A stretch of 64,000 nucleotides of DNA from Holothuria scabra. Lineage: Eukaryota; Echinodermata; Holothuroidea; Aspidochirotida; Holothuriidae. The position numbers and the translations under genes are program-made. The DNA is taken from contig CM074185.1 of the NCBI GenBank assembly GCA_037179385.1, positions 12,966,866 to 13,030,865 of the forward strand, given 5' to 3'. Every line of letters starts with the position of its first letter. The first letter of the stretch is position 1. The notes below the pieces were generated by a model. That model saw only the letters and a list, made by a program, of their open reading frames with translations, had not been told where the DNA came from and ran no database searches. Below are positions 13,212-26,600 of this stretch, one piece after another.

Positions 13212-13473
13212 TTGAAAGGGCAAGAGCAGTCCACCCAACTTTAAGTTGTGTATTAGACTGCCCTGTTTCATGATTGGCTGTTAAGAGTCATGTAACAACA
13301 GTTTTTCTCCACAAATGTGAAATTAACTTGAAGATACTGCTTGGTTTACCTTGAATATACTATATGTAAGTCCTAAAATATGATGAAAGATACTTTGAAT
13401 AAAAATAAGAAGAAAATTGTGAGAATTAGTTGTTGCTTCAAAATAAGTTTGGGAACTGCTCTTGACCTTTAAA
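13212..13473. repeat. MITE family A copy 1 (nested in a larger repeat)
   Basis: It begins with aaagggcaagagcagtcc and ends with aactgctcttgacctttaa. The same termini occur at 35016, 39940 and 60893. The surrounding 13040-13700 sequence (ttgtgttgaccttgaag, ggatatgatgtcatgtatg, cttgagaaccaca) recurs at 36716 and 53306. Confidence 0.75.
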
Positions 13474-15043
13474 GAAAAACAAAAAATTGTCCATTAATAT
13501 CAGGATATGATGTCATGTATGCTTGCTTCAAGTTCACCTTATGTTGAAAATATGACAGTGTTTAACTGCTCATATCTTGAGAACCACACATTGGATTTCA
13601 ACATATCAAACCTATTAACACTAATATAGATATCAAAAACTCAGTGTGAACTTAAACCCTTCCTTTAATCTGAAATGGAGCCCTCCCTTTCAAATGAAAT
13701 CAACCACTCTTTTTCTTTGCATCAGTGCAACAGGGTCTCCCTATTGGTGAGGGTCCCTGGTCTGAACATGAGGTACTAACACAGTGGTTTTGTTGGTTTC
13801 TGATGAGGTTACAGGCCCTCCAAACAACACGTAGACTTTGTGAGAAATATTTCTCCTTGGTCCTTGTAAGACAGCCATGAATTCTGCAAAAGGAAAAAGA
13901 AAGATGTTTGAAAGTATTATTGAAGCCCTTGAGAATTGTGAAATGTCACATTTGAAAGAATGTTGGCAGCTGCATTGTGAATGTAGTGTAATTTCACTGA
14001 GCATGTTTCCATATCCATATGTAACTTATCTTTTCCTCTGGAACCTTTTTGGATCTTTCCAAGGACAGACACATCACAAATGTCATGCTTGAAATATTTT
14101 GCTGGACTCAGGTTGAAAATTACTGTCAAAACAAGCCAAAGAACTTTGTTTTATGAATATGTAAATTACCTTTTTGTCATTACAGTCTTCTGTGTAGTCT
14201 TTGAAATGTGTATCTCCTGCCAGAAGTTGGAATTAAGTTAATGTTCCACTACGAAACCTTTCAATAAAAAAATATTTGCACCTGCTACAGTATAGCCAAG
14301 AAAGTTTGTGTGATTTATGTTTGCTGTACCAAAGAGTTGTAATTTGTCACATCCTTAGCAATTCCCAAGCTGTACCATTACATCAGTGGGTGATTTTATA
14401 TGTTCCATTATTGTAGGCCAATACTTTTTGAATTTTCTGTGATTTTGCATTTTTCTGTGGGGAGGCCATCTGGTTGAATGAGACTCATGGTGTCTTTATC
14501 TGTCTTGACAACTCTTACTTCTGATTCAGGTTTCTTCATCCCTGGAAAGATGTTTGCTAGAATCGTTTTTCTGTAAGCGCGATAGCGTGGGGTCAGAAGG
14601 TTGATAGAGAAGGGGGAAGGGGAAAGGGGAAACAGTCTGCAATGTTTACTGAATTGGTTTACAGAGTATGTTGAGATTGTTTCAAAATAGACACAACAGC
14701 AAAGTTTGTTCTTTCATTTGGCTACTGTCTTCATGAGGTTGTTAAAACTTCCGATAAAAATTTCCCCAGACAAAATCGTTTTTTAATCTTCCCAGAGTGG
14801 CTCTTTTTATTCTGTGTCCACATGAGGTCAAAGTGTAGACATTTGTTTCTTATTTCCAAATATTCTTCATACATTCCTATTTTTTGTCAGTTTATCTGAG
14901 AACTGTTTTAAGTTGGGGTAGTGCCAGGATTTTCTCAAGGGGTTGTGCCAATTACTGTGAGCCTTGGCAAAGATTATGAGTTACCAAGCAGGTGATGAAG
15001 GGAAAATTTTTGAGGTGTAGTGATCTGTGGCTGGTATAAAGAA

Positions 15044-15284
15044 AGGTTAGGTTAGGTTAGATGGAGTTTTTCAGCAAAGATTCCAACCAAATTGTTCAAG
15101 TAGAGCAAGTGGCTGCCAGTTGTGGCACATGTGCTTGTTTTAGCTACTCCATTGCTTATGCTGAACTCCAGCCACAATGGCAGTAGGTTCTGGTTTTAAA
15201 GTCTTTGGTATGACCTGGTCAGGACTGGAACTTTCAACCTCCAGATTTCAAGTCTCATGCTCTAAGCACTTGACCATACAGTCG
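15044..15284 (-). repeat. tRNA-derived SINE, nearly full copy
   Basis: Read on the minus strand it has a tRNA-like head (A-box-like tggtcaagtgcttagagcat, B-box-like gttccagtcc), a body containing gcataagcaatggagtagc and an AACCT-repeat tail. On the plus strand the tail appears as aggttaggttaggttag. Confidence 0.75.
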
Positions 15285-17225
15285 GTCATGAAAGACATTT
15301 TAAATTAAAGAGATGTATTGAAAAATTTTTGATGTCCCTGCAGGAAAATTTGGAACAGAGAGAACATTGGGTTGTTAATTGAAGAACCTGCAAGTTCCAT
15401 TGAGCAAACCCAAGGATATCATCCACCCACAGTAGTAATGAGTAATGAAGGGGGGGGGGGGGGGGATGGGGTTATATATGCTCTGACTTGACCAGGTAAT
15501 GGCTAATATATCATGATGATGTGATCATCATAATCAGATTGTCACCAAACTATGTGGTATCTTGCCCATGCTGTCTAATTGAATAATCTAATGTCAATCT
15601 AGAATGTATTCAGGCATGGTCCCAAGGGGGGGGCCCTCAGCCCTCCCTTTTTTGCCACCAACAACAAAACACATGGGAAATTAACTTTGTAACTCCCTCA
15701 CAGCCCTGCTTTCTCTTAAGACAGCCCAGTGGCTGATCCAGGAATTCTTAGGGTGGGGGGTCTGCAAGTGGTTCGGTATCAAATGTACACTGAGGGAAGC
15801 ACCACCATAGGTATGTATGTTGTTTAGTCTCTGATGCCTATAAGAATTCAGGAAATGGGAAATGGGGGTGGTAGGCAAGCATCCAAATTTTACCGCATTG
15901 TAAGTGTGATTACCACTGTACTAAGGGCGTTATCTCCGCCCGCTGAAATTTTTGCGTGTTGCAAATATTTGAAAATATGGAGTTTGAAAGTTTGGATGCT
16001 GGGTTTCCTGCAAGGAAATTTGGACAGTTGGGGAATTGCTAAAGAATTATAATTTTCTATCAGCAAATCTGAGGTTGGGCGGCGACCAAAGATCGTTGTT
16101 GCTACATAATGTTATCCAACGCCTACGTTGTGAGGCTCTCCGACAAAATTTTTTGGAGCTTATATTGGAGAAAATATTGAATTTTATGAAAGAAAATAGC
16201 ATGGTATATAGTCAACGGTGTCACTTGGTGATCTGGTGTCACATGTATAGCAAATTTCCGATTTTGTCACACCCAGAGCGGGGAAAAGTTTACCAAAGTG
16301 AAGGTACGAGCGAGCACTTCAAGTTTTGGTCGCACTCACGTACTGGTGCAGCAGACCTCAGCACCTGCGTCAATCTGCAAATAGTTAAATTTTAATAATT
16401 CTTTGTTTTTTGCCGGCAGTAAATTGAACGGAATAAAACCGCCAATCATCTTAAACCAGAACTAAATCTTCTTCTCATCTATTTATTCATATCCCAACTC
16501 TTATCTCCTACACACTCTGCAACATCCCCGTACAAGCCTGCGTATCAACGATTAGCCCATTATTCGACAGTAGTGGTAGCCCCATGTATTGACATAGACA
16601 CACGTGATGTCACAAACAGCTTTACGAACAGCCGAGAAACGCTGGATTTAGAATTCGTTATTGATGTACAATGTGTAACAAAACGGGTATTTACCAAATG
16701 ATGCGGAAAATACATTATAATTTACATTTTTCATTTTATTGAAGAATATGACACAAAAATACGGTAATCAAATAATGTAACAACTATCACTGAATTTTTA
16801 AGAAGTAATTAAACCTAGGTTACGATTAGCCTGGCTATCAAATACAATTTTTTACCATCCCGATGTGGGGAGGGGGTGTGCATTCCCCCCTCCCGATCCG
16901 TCACTGATTCAGCCCCCCTTTTTGGAATGTCTGGATCCACAACTGGTATTTGGTTTGGTTAAATGATATGAATTCTTTGGTAACTCTTTCGATGTGATGA
17001 CATGTATGTTTAGCCATGACCAAAGCACTGACCTTATTCATTTCGCTGATGAAGGTCCCCATACCCATTTCCCAACCTTTCATTCCTCATTTAAAGAGTT
17101 GCTCTCCTGGGCAAGTAAAAGCCCCTATATCAGCAGTGAAACTTGAATCTTAACCAATTATACGTTTATTTTAATAGAGAGTGCTGGTGCTGAGCTCAAC
17201 TTAGTGGCTTGTGCAGGATTTCGAA

Positions 17226-17276
17226 AGTGTGTGTGCGTATGTATGTATGTGTGCGTGTGTGTGTGGGGGGGGGGGT
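17226..17276 (+). repeat. GT-rich microsatellite running into a G-run
   Basis: Alternating GT/AT/GC steps (gtgtgtgtgcgtatgtatg and gtgcgtgtgtgtgtg) end in about 12 consecutive G. Confidence 0.9.
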
Positions 17277-18664
17277 TAACATGTGATTCCCCTGACTGGC
17301 ATGGATTTTGATGACCTTTTTCTGTGGTTGTCTGCACTTCAGTTCTTGGCGACCGACTCACGTCGGCATAATTGGGCTATCCGAATTTTGGAAGAATTTT
17401 TTTTTTTTGCTTTGACAACCTTTTTTCTGCCCCACAGGGCTGTTGTGTTGTTAAGGTTTGAATATTCACTGTCCCTTCAAACTTTTCCTCTTCCTCGAAC
17501 CCGTAAATACCCCGATTGAGTAATATTCCCCCGACTGACTTCGGAGGTGGCCCCCATTACACAAGCTTCTGGCTCAACTTAAACTGATTCTCAGAGAATA
17601 TTTTTGTGCACGGATTTGTCCTTGGGAAGTTTTTCACATGATTGGGTTGTCATTTAACAAAGGGAACTGAGAAGCTCTGTTTAAAATTGCAAGATAAATG
17701 CATGAGCACTGCGCAGATCAGTTCTCAGTATAATTGAGGGCAATTCCACTAATTTTCTTTAACCCTAACCGTAATCCTAACCCAGACATAAATTTTTATT
17801 GTTCGTGATCTGGAAGTAAATTTCAGAAAATTTTCCCTAGGAAAATATTATGCACCAACGAAGTTTTTGCATGAAAAGGCGCTCGTGCGATGTTAAACAC
17901 TGTTAAGTAGTCTAAACCTCCCATGGCTGTACGGAACAGGAAGCCTGACATTCACCTCCAAATGGCCAAAACATTGTTGAATCGGGGAGACTTTGGTCAC
18001 TCAACTGCTCAAAGGGGCAGACATTATGCACTGGTTTAGAACCTGGGGTCGCGCAAAAGGTCACAGCCCCCTACTTCCTGAGAGAGTCCCAAAACCAATT
18101 CTGCATATCTCGTAATAGCTTCACTATTAAACTTTGAAACTACGAAACCAAGATTGTTTTTATTGTTTGGAAAGTGTTCCATATGGTGTCAAAATGACTT
18201 TCACTATGAAACTTTTTGACGGACTTAAAAAGTTTTCTACTAACGTTTTCACATAAAACGCAAAGAACACCGTTTTTTGTGAGAGACTTGTTTATTCAAA
18301 TTTTTAAACAAAACACACATCAATAAATTAAAATAAATACAACTTCAATAAATATATACATGAGTGAATAAATAAATAATTCATTAATAAAATCAGTTCT
18401 TAAGGAGAAAGGGTAAATGGTAATGAAATGTTCTGAATAATTCATGAAGCTGAAAGACGATGTATGAAGAATAGAAAACCAAAAAATAGTATGATTAAAG
18501 TTTCCTGGCCAGATACCTTGGTATTAAGTCTTAATTACTTGATATAAATTGTCAGTCAGGCTTAGAAATGGTATGCATTACTTCCAACTTTATGACAAAG
18601 TGCTCAAAATTATTTTGCAATGGTATTCTAATGAAACATCCCTGTTTCAACTGCAGTACTCTCG

Positions 18665-18873
18665 GTTAGGTTAGTTTAGGTGGAGTTTTACGTCCCAGTT
18701 TCCAACCAATTGGTTCAAGTCGAACCGGCCACGACCTTTTTCCCAGTTTTACCCTGCGCGATTACTTATCCTGAGCACCAAACACAAAGTCTTTGGTGTA
18801 ACCCGGCCCTGACTCGAACTCCCGACCTTCCGACTGCTAGTCTGATGTTTTAACCACTTAAACATGCAGTCGG
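18665..18873 (-). repeat. tRNA-derived SINE, nearly full copy
   Basis: The copy has the same structure: a gttaggttagtttaggtgg end, ttttacgtcccagtttccaa, and a tRNA-like head whose minus-strand B box reads gagttcgagtc. Confidence 0.75.
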
Positions 18874-20364
18874 CAGTTCTCTCGGGAATACAAGACGAAT
18901 CCAAATAGTCGAGTGATGGTCTGATTTTGTCCGGCATAACTGGGGACCACCAGCTATAATTTTTCAAATTCTTTGCTTTCCTTTGTTGAATCATGGGCGA
19001 TTGCAAACTAAAACACTCTTTGATCCCTCAATTTTACTGAATATGAGGGTCTAGAGCTGTATATTGACCACAATTATAAGACGATTTAAGGTTGAAGGAC
19101 CTCACGAATGACTGGCTTCACTTATCTGATCAGATTCGTCTATAAAACGATAAGGAAATGGATTAAGTAAGGAATTAAGATATTTATGAATACATTTTGT
19201 CAATATATAATCTAATAAATACAAAAGTCAAAACAGCTATGTTGTATCTTTAAAAATAGACATTAATTTTTAAGAATATTAATTCTGAATTATTTATCGA
19301 GGTGGCACATATCTTTCTGATGTCACCATGTCTTATGAATAAGTTAAACGAGTATTACTAAGCAGTTGCCACTGTAAAATTATTGCACAATTTATGGATT
19401 TCTTCCCAAGCAGAATGGATTCAAATTAAACCCTGCGCTATGATGTCATCATTACGTCGTACTATCCCCACTCCATTTGGTTACATTTGGTGAAAAGGGG
19501 TAGAACAATGGTATAAATGTAAGAGTATCGAACTGGAATTGTTGAGGCATCAAAGACATTAACCAGACTGCAAGATCACCGGAACTTGACTGTCCGTCCA
19601 ATCCCCAACTGTGATGATCATACTCTCATTATCACGTGGTCTAAACACAAAATTGTACGTCCAACAAATAAGAGCTGGTAGGGTGGCGCACTTTGTCAAC
19701 GTTATTTATCATAGGTTCGAGACAACTAATGACGACTGTTTTTTTTCGTTTGTATTCACACGATGAACTCACTGGTTCCCTAATGAAGACTGGTATTTTA
19801 CAAATGAGATAATTTACGGAAGGTTCTTAGGACTATAAATTAAATTTTTTAGGACACTCTTCCCTTCTATTAGTAAAACTATACAAAACGTTTTTAAACT
19901 TGGCACGGAGAAAAAAGATAATGTACAAAGTTTTCATTTTGTGTTAGGCTTCTATTGAACTATCTTCAAGGGAGGGGAATACTAGGCCTAGAAATCAACA
20001 ATCTCTACAGCCACAAAACCAATTTAAGTTGTCTTGATAGCATGCGTAAACCTACCCGACCTAGCGGACCGAATTTCATTGCCCAGCTCATTGCTAAAAA
20101 AATCTGAGGACGACCTCTTCAGGGGGAGCAGCCCTAAAGGGTTGGCAGCGATAGGGGCGCTAAGTAGACTAGGTTAGGTAAGCTTAGGGGGACTTCGGGC
20201 TCAAGACGCATAGGCCATGTGGAGCATCCCAAGTTTGTACGATATGGAATTTTTGTACTTTACGAGGAAACTTGAAAATTAGGGTCTTCTTTTACGTAAT
20301 CTTCTATTTCTTGAAACGGAATTTACATGAGAGCAAACTCAAATTCGAATGGGGGCCCACATAC

Positions 20365-20370
20365 TTTATT
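20365..20370 (-). other. Poly(A) signal of the cytokine-like gene
   Basis: AATAAA on the minus strand, 110 nt downstream of the stop codon, is the first such hexamer after the stop. Confidence 0.6.
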
Positions 20371-20479
20371 GCACAAGTCAAGACCAGACTTCCGGTTGCA
20401 GCAAGGTCAGGGAGCTTCATCGCTCAAAGATGTCTTCTCGCCACTTTGGCATACTCCTTGCTCTCAATATTCACACATT

Positions 20480-20665
20480 CTACGATACTATTATAGCTGT
20501 GAACGTATTCTCTGCCCGACGAAGGAAGTATTCAAACTTCTGAAGAATATGGTAACTTTGTCTGTGTAGGCATGTCCCGCCGCATACTTGGCCCGAAGAT
20601 ATTGTTTCGAATTCAACTCTGAAATTGTCAATGTTGGACTCGGTGTCGCAGGGATGACTTTCCAC
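20480..20665 (-). CDS. Cytokine-like gene exon 5 (C-D loop, helix D, stop)
   Basis: The acceptor is ctttcacgtacag. It has 61 codons and TAG at 20482-20480. The C-D loop carries C156, C178 and C182 (PCDTES, QVCGGTC), followed by helix D: SYHILQKFEYFLRRAENTFT then AIIVS. The aromatic and basic pattern FxxFLRRAxxxF resembles the receptor-binding D helices of G-CSF and IL-12p35/IL-23p19. The protein ends right after helix D, as is usual in these families. Confidence 0.87.
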   Translation of the reverse strand: MESHPCDTESNIDNFRVEFETISSGQVCGGTCLHRQSYHILQKFEYFLRRAENTFTAIIVS

Positions 20666-23600
20666 CTGTACGTGAAAGAAAAGATGAAATTGGTTCGTGA
20701 CGTCTTCAAAAGATGAAAAGCTTCGGTTTTATTTCTCTATTTGTCATATTGGTTTGACAATCTTATATATTTCAAGGCATTTGCGTAATCCTCACACCTC
20801 AGACAGTTCCGATTCTCCAAATCTACCTACTTAAAGGCCCAGTTCTCTCACCCCAAACAGTACCAATTCTCCTAACCTTCTTACTGAAGTCCCTCCCACA
20901 ATTGTCTGAAATTCATCCTCACCCAGATACAATCTCAGTTTATTGCTTCAAGGTGAGTATAGAAAAACTCAATTTATAAAATGAAAACACTCTCAGTACC
21001 GTTCATGCTGGGTTATATAAGCTTTGGTACTCTGCATTGTTTGAATTAGCTGTCAATCAAAGAGCTGATCCAATTGAGAATTTCGGTACCCCCGTACCAA
21101 AATTGTAGTTTGGAGCGAGAGGTTTGGCCTTTTAAGCCCCTCCCACAACTGTGTAAACTCAGTCTTATCCAGAAACAATTTCGTTTATTATTGCCACAGG
21201 ATGAGTATACCGTGAACGACCGAATGTGAGATCTAAACACTCTCAGTGCATTAAATGCTGTGTAATATGAGCTACAATAGTTTGCATGTTTTGAACTTGC
21301 TTTCAATCAAAGAGCTTCAACAATTGAGAATGCCTGCAGACTTCTACAAAATTTTAGTTTGGGGTGAGAAATGACCGCCTTTAACATGACATTTTTGTTG
21401 CTTCGTCGATCTCACGTACTTTATATAGGCTATACATGGACATGGCGTACTGAACTAACGTTCTATGCTTAGATTGTTGCTACCGTACGTGTGAATATAG
21501 GCGTAGCAAGATGACTGCCTATTATGTTTTGTGTGAAAGTCTGGACCTGCTCATGTAGTCAAAAGAGAAAGACTTTGCTTGAAACTTGATTTTTCGAAAT
21601 AATGCAAGGTAAGGTCAAAACCACTGAACGAATTGAAAGACTGCAATATTTTTCCCCATTCAAGTCTTAAACTAGTTTGAAATGTTACAGAGTCGTCGTC
21701 GAATCCAGCAAATGGAACTTCACGGTGGCCATGTTGGTACGCCTTTTTCGGTTTTCTAGGTTGTAATCGTTTAGGTCATGTGGTCCTCTATCCATATATG
21801 GGCAGTCCTAGGTAGACCCGCTCGTTGCAGTCAATGGGGGAAATCTGGCTGTAAACAGAAGGAGCGCCCTCTGTTTGACGCACAAATTCTAGAGGGAAAA
21901 TTCCGTGACGAAAGTCGAGGTAAAACTAAGTTTCGTTATTACGTGGACTATATGGAATACTTACGAGCACCTCGAGGCGTTTGACTGGCATGTGAATACA
22001 TCGCATTATGTTCGTGAGGTTGGTCATGAAGTTCCCATCCATACTATGTTCAAGTTCCAAGATAGTTCTCAAGGCGATTCGAAACATTTGCAGGGTGTCA
22101 TGGTGAAGTTTATAAATAGCGCCCGCCTCTTGAATGGACATGGTTGGCCGGGGAAACTGCGGAGGAGAAGAAAACGGAATACTTCTTTTTCATGTCAAGT
22201 TTTACACAACAAAATAGTACATGACGGAATAGTCCACATGCCATGATGATTGAAGCAAAATAAAAAGTAATTTTAAACTTAATATTTTACGTTTTAAACT
22301 TTATGCGTCCTCTTTTGATGTAAGAAGCCGACCGCAATCAAACTCATACATAAGCACATAAGCAAGACAACCCATCCGCACAGACACCGAAAGTTGAATA
22401 AAATGTCAGAAATTATTACGGTCCAATCCTAACAAAATGTTCATATCTCAGACCTGCGGGTAGATGCTGAAGACTTTCCAGGCTGTGACAATATGACGTA
22501 ACCAGGTGAAGAGTTCGGAAGTCCATTTTTATTTGCAAACCCCTCCCCTTGCGTATAATCTTTGTGTAAGGTGATTACTCGCGAGCCTATCATTTTGAAT
22601 TTTAAAATTTGAAAAATGTTAGGATTCGGACCACTTCTTGTCTTAGTTATACTTCACTTTGTAATCCCACCCACACTCTCTGTCTTTGACAGTTCATTGG
22701 AATCATTGGGTTATCGCAGGGAAATGCCTGGTATAGCGATTGCCCTTCGCGTAACATTTTTACCTATAAGGTAAATTTGTGACAGTCATATAGATCAGTT
22801 ACCTTTGACAAGGACCGCCTGACAGCGAGAACATTTTTGGGCCCCACTTGAGTAGCTGGCAGTGTTGCATATACGTTATTCAGTCATATCCCTAAAATGG
22901 TTTTGGAAGCCGAGGAGCTGAGAAAACAGAGTTCGCTATATCCTTTGAGATCGGAGTACATATTAGGGGGGAGGGGGGCAAGGTTAAAAATGCATTCCGA
23001 AAGAGATACTTATTTAGATCTATTCTCCCGGAAATGAAAATTTCTTGATAGATGTTCTGGAAAAGGAAGCGTACGGTTGCTCTTGCCCCATTGCCGTACC
23101 GGTAAATTGATTTTTGGAACACGAACTACTCCGTAGTTCCTTCACGGTTGAGGAAACAACGACAAAACCTGTCACCAATAATTCAATCTCTTTCAGATAT
23201 ACAGATCTGATTGACAGGGCTGAACACTTTTTGTTCAGTCCTTTTTGTTGAAGAGTAGTTGACAGTCTATTCCATTGAAAAGTTGATTCGCACCACCCAA
23301 TTTACATGAAACAATTATAGGCCGGCATAAAGCAGTGCTTTATAATTGAACTCTGTCCATGCCGGATTTTTTTCAGTTTATATAAACAACTGCACATAGA
23401 GTCTAACTGGTCTTTTTTATTGTCCCCTTCCTATTGTAAATGAGTCGATTTCTAGGAAACATTACAGTCTGTCACATTTCTCACAATATGAATTTATCAG
23501 CCATCAGTTCAGCTAGAAACAGCTTACCTCAAAAGTAAATAATGGAGTTCAATTACATTACGATTTGAAAGGAAGTTTGTGACATTTACAGAACACAGGT

Positions 23601-26600
23601 ACAGCGGAAATTAATTTGATGTTTATGCCTAAACGTAAGGTTTCAGCTCATGTTATTGAGGCAGAGTACGTAAGCTTGGTGTCGAGGGCGTACTTCAGTT
23701 GGTCTTTCCATGATGCTCGGCCGCAACAACATTTTTATACTGAATATTTTAGATATACTATGAAAGCAGCTGTCGAATACGTCACGTGACTGGTATGAAT
23801 CGTAAGCATCAAACCAGATTTAAGAAAAGACACAGAGCAGTACGTCCTAGACCTCAGGATTACCTTCCTTGACCACTTGCATTAGCATCGTTTGCATTTC
23901 CTTTGATGTCTCAAGCAATGAGCCCCATTACTAACAACCTCCGTTCACATAGCGTTTTCAGGGCATCGTCTTGCCCTTTAACGACATTCTTATTAGAAGC
24001 AACTTGCGGTTAAAGCATAGGCCTATACATTTTCAAGCAAAATTCTCATTCTCAAGTTGTTGATTGAAAGCGTTTCATTTCATGCTTGAAGACATCCAAA
24101 AGAATGTATGTACAATGTCCGGATAAATACATTTTCTTATGCTCATTGTTATTCCACTCGGTGCTTAGTAAGCGGAGAGGGACGGTGGGGGGGGGGGGGG
24201 GGAGGCAACAGGAGCGGTTACCTCTCAGGGCCTTCCTTTCATATCGAGCGACGATCACTGTCAGGAAAAGTACCGACTGGAAGAGGCAAGAAAATCCATT
24301 CCCCTTCAAAACTACATACCATGGCTACAAATAAACCATTTAACAATTTATAAACGTTGAAAAGTTTATAATTTCGCATAATCTCTAAGTACGCATTGAA
24401 TAAAGTTTAAGATAAGGCTAAAGGCCAGCTTGCAGGACTTACAGAGCCGTTGGAAGATTTATCTAAAAGATCCATATTTTCTTCAATTTGCTGAATTCCT
24501 GTAAAATCCAAACGCTGATGGGGAGGTGTTGTGCCGTCAAACCTTTCTTGAACCTGTCAAAAGGGGAGAAGGAAAATTAGTCGAAAAGACGTAAAAAGAA
24601 ATAAGGCATTTTGTAAAGCTAACCGTAAATTTCACCTCAGGACCTCCCCCTTCTCCATTGTTGGCCTTAGTCTGTGGATTTCACCTCCCAAGTAAAGCTT
24701 AAATACGAAGTAAGCTTAATTCAGTGTTCAGGACCATGTTTTACTGGGCTGTTTAGGTGTTCTAGTACAGTGTGATTTTATTGCTCTGGGTGGGGTGGAA
24801 AAGGTGGGGGAACTGGTGATTGAGAGCAAAGCCGTTGCCAGGGGAGGTGGGCTGTGCATGCGACTTGAAAACGAAAGTTGCACTAAAGTTATCTAACAGA
24901 CAATAATAAGATGGCTTACACTGAGACCAAAAGGCTATCTGCGAAATTGGGCAAAACGTGTCGAATTTCACGTTTACAAAGCTACTTTCATAAATCTTTT
25001 ATGTTACCAGATGTGTTACAACGCCTCCCTGGAGCTCAGTGACAAATCACTTTTTACAGTGAAATAAGAAGCTCCCAGTCTAAATTTGTATGGAAAAATC
25101 AACAAAAAGTCAATTTGACTCTTTCAGAGTGAATATGTAATTAATTTTACAAGTCCCCTCAATCCAATTTCTGGAAATTGTTAGTAAGTTCCTTACTTAT
25201 CGGTTCCATTTCCCTTGCTTTTTAAACCAAAAAAATCCGTGAAATTAAAAATCTCATTAACGTAAAGAATGTTTTTACATTCCATCTCCCCTTCCCTTTG
25301 ACGTAAAATGAGCCAAAGCAGTTCTCACGTCTAAGGTAACTAACCAATAGCTAACATGATACCAGCAGTCTGAAGCCCTGCGCGGTGCTAGATAATGACT
25401 GCCATCATATTTTGTGGGTTTTGAATTTTTTTCAACTGTGGTAGGAAAGAGCCAAAACTTTGTCAAATAGACTGTGTAAATATATGAGTTGCAACACAGG
25501 AAAATGAAAATTAAATTTATGCTTTTGATTTCGTTGACAGACAGATTTTATCGGACTACGCTAACTGATTAAACAATGTCTGTTGTTATGAACTCACGAA
25601 AAAGTCAGTTGGCATTTCATTTTCATAGATATCAGGTACTGCAAATCATATATACTGTATACACTGGGTGACAATATATTGGCTCTTTCCGACAAGAGAT
25701 GGAGAATGCTTCAATAAATACCCACAAATATCGGATCGGAATCAGATCCGAATTCGATGTAGTGTGACTGTGGCTTTATCCAGCCGGAACCGGACACGGG
25801 TTTATAGACCTTATGCACTGACGTCACCACTGACGTCATTTTGGAGGAGTGAACATGTGCAGGGTGTCTGCACCATTGATTTCAGGAAAAACAATATATG
25901 TAAACCGGTGGGAAGCACGCAGTTGAATCTGTCCCACTTATTCATTGCGATATCATATGTATATGGTCTGTTGCATACAGTAAATGCGTAGTTCATTTTG
26001 ATTAACAAAACTTACAAATCTCTCCATGAGTTTGCGATTTCTGCCGACCAGTGACACTATGGCGGAATGTGTGTCGTTTAAACATTGTTCGGTGGAACGG
26101 CATTTCAAGCCACTAACACACGTAAAAGAAAGAAAACCTGGCAAGAAAGAGATAAATGTGAAAATGAATTTCAAGTGACTTTGAAAGGTGGCAAGGCGAC
26201 TCTCTGATTGGAGGAGTCAGTGAGGCCTCCGGAAACACAGGGGTGGTTTTAGACCTTTTTCATGGAAGTTATGCAAATAATTTTCAGGCTGGGGCTTGAG
26301 GGTCAGGGTCAGGTTGGATCTATGGTTGAAACAAGAAGTAAGTTTGGAAATTCGCTTTGGGGCTATGCACATGCGCACATCATTCAAATCATAGGAATAA
26401 ACAAACAAATCCTCTTCCTAAACACATGTTTCAAAATTAAGGTTTACATGTAAATTTGGTGACGTCTTTCTTTCTTAATCCATCCATAACATAAGGAGCA
26501 ATCTTAAGTGTGGTTTTGTGCAGTGGACCCTGTCTGAATTGCCTTTTTGGTTTAGACATTTGCATTTTAATCGGCAGTAAAGGCGATATTATCGTTCGGG

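Larger units (their letters stand above)
11691..20364. other. Region between BCD1 and the cytokine-like gene: 3' UTR remnants and repeats
   Basis: No supported gene. AATAAA at 13398 (inside a repeat) and 14263 are possible poly(A) signals for BCD1. The stretch contains a large repeat with a nested MITE (13040-13700), SINE copies (15044-15284, 18665-18873), G-runs at 11694, 12138, 15451 and 15626, and a GT-rich microsatellite at 17226-17266. The segment 15894-16400 is less repeat-like, with a 119-codon open frame that I do not recognise. Confidence 0.5.

Noticed and set aside
15044..15062. Telomere-like (AGGTT)n stretch
   Set aside because: Only three units, and it is the tail of a SINE that recurs at 18665 and 43079.
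16036..16395. Plus-strand open frame of 119 codons
   Set aside because: Some leucine-rich pattern, but no recognisable family, no splice partners and no promoter evidence; mentioned only in the region entry.
22892..23122. Possible extra exon in intron 3 of the cytokine-like gene
   Set aside because: No donor in phase 0, and the four-helix protein is complete without it.
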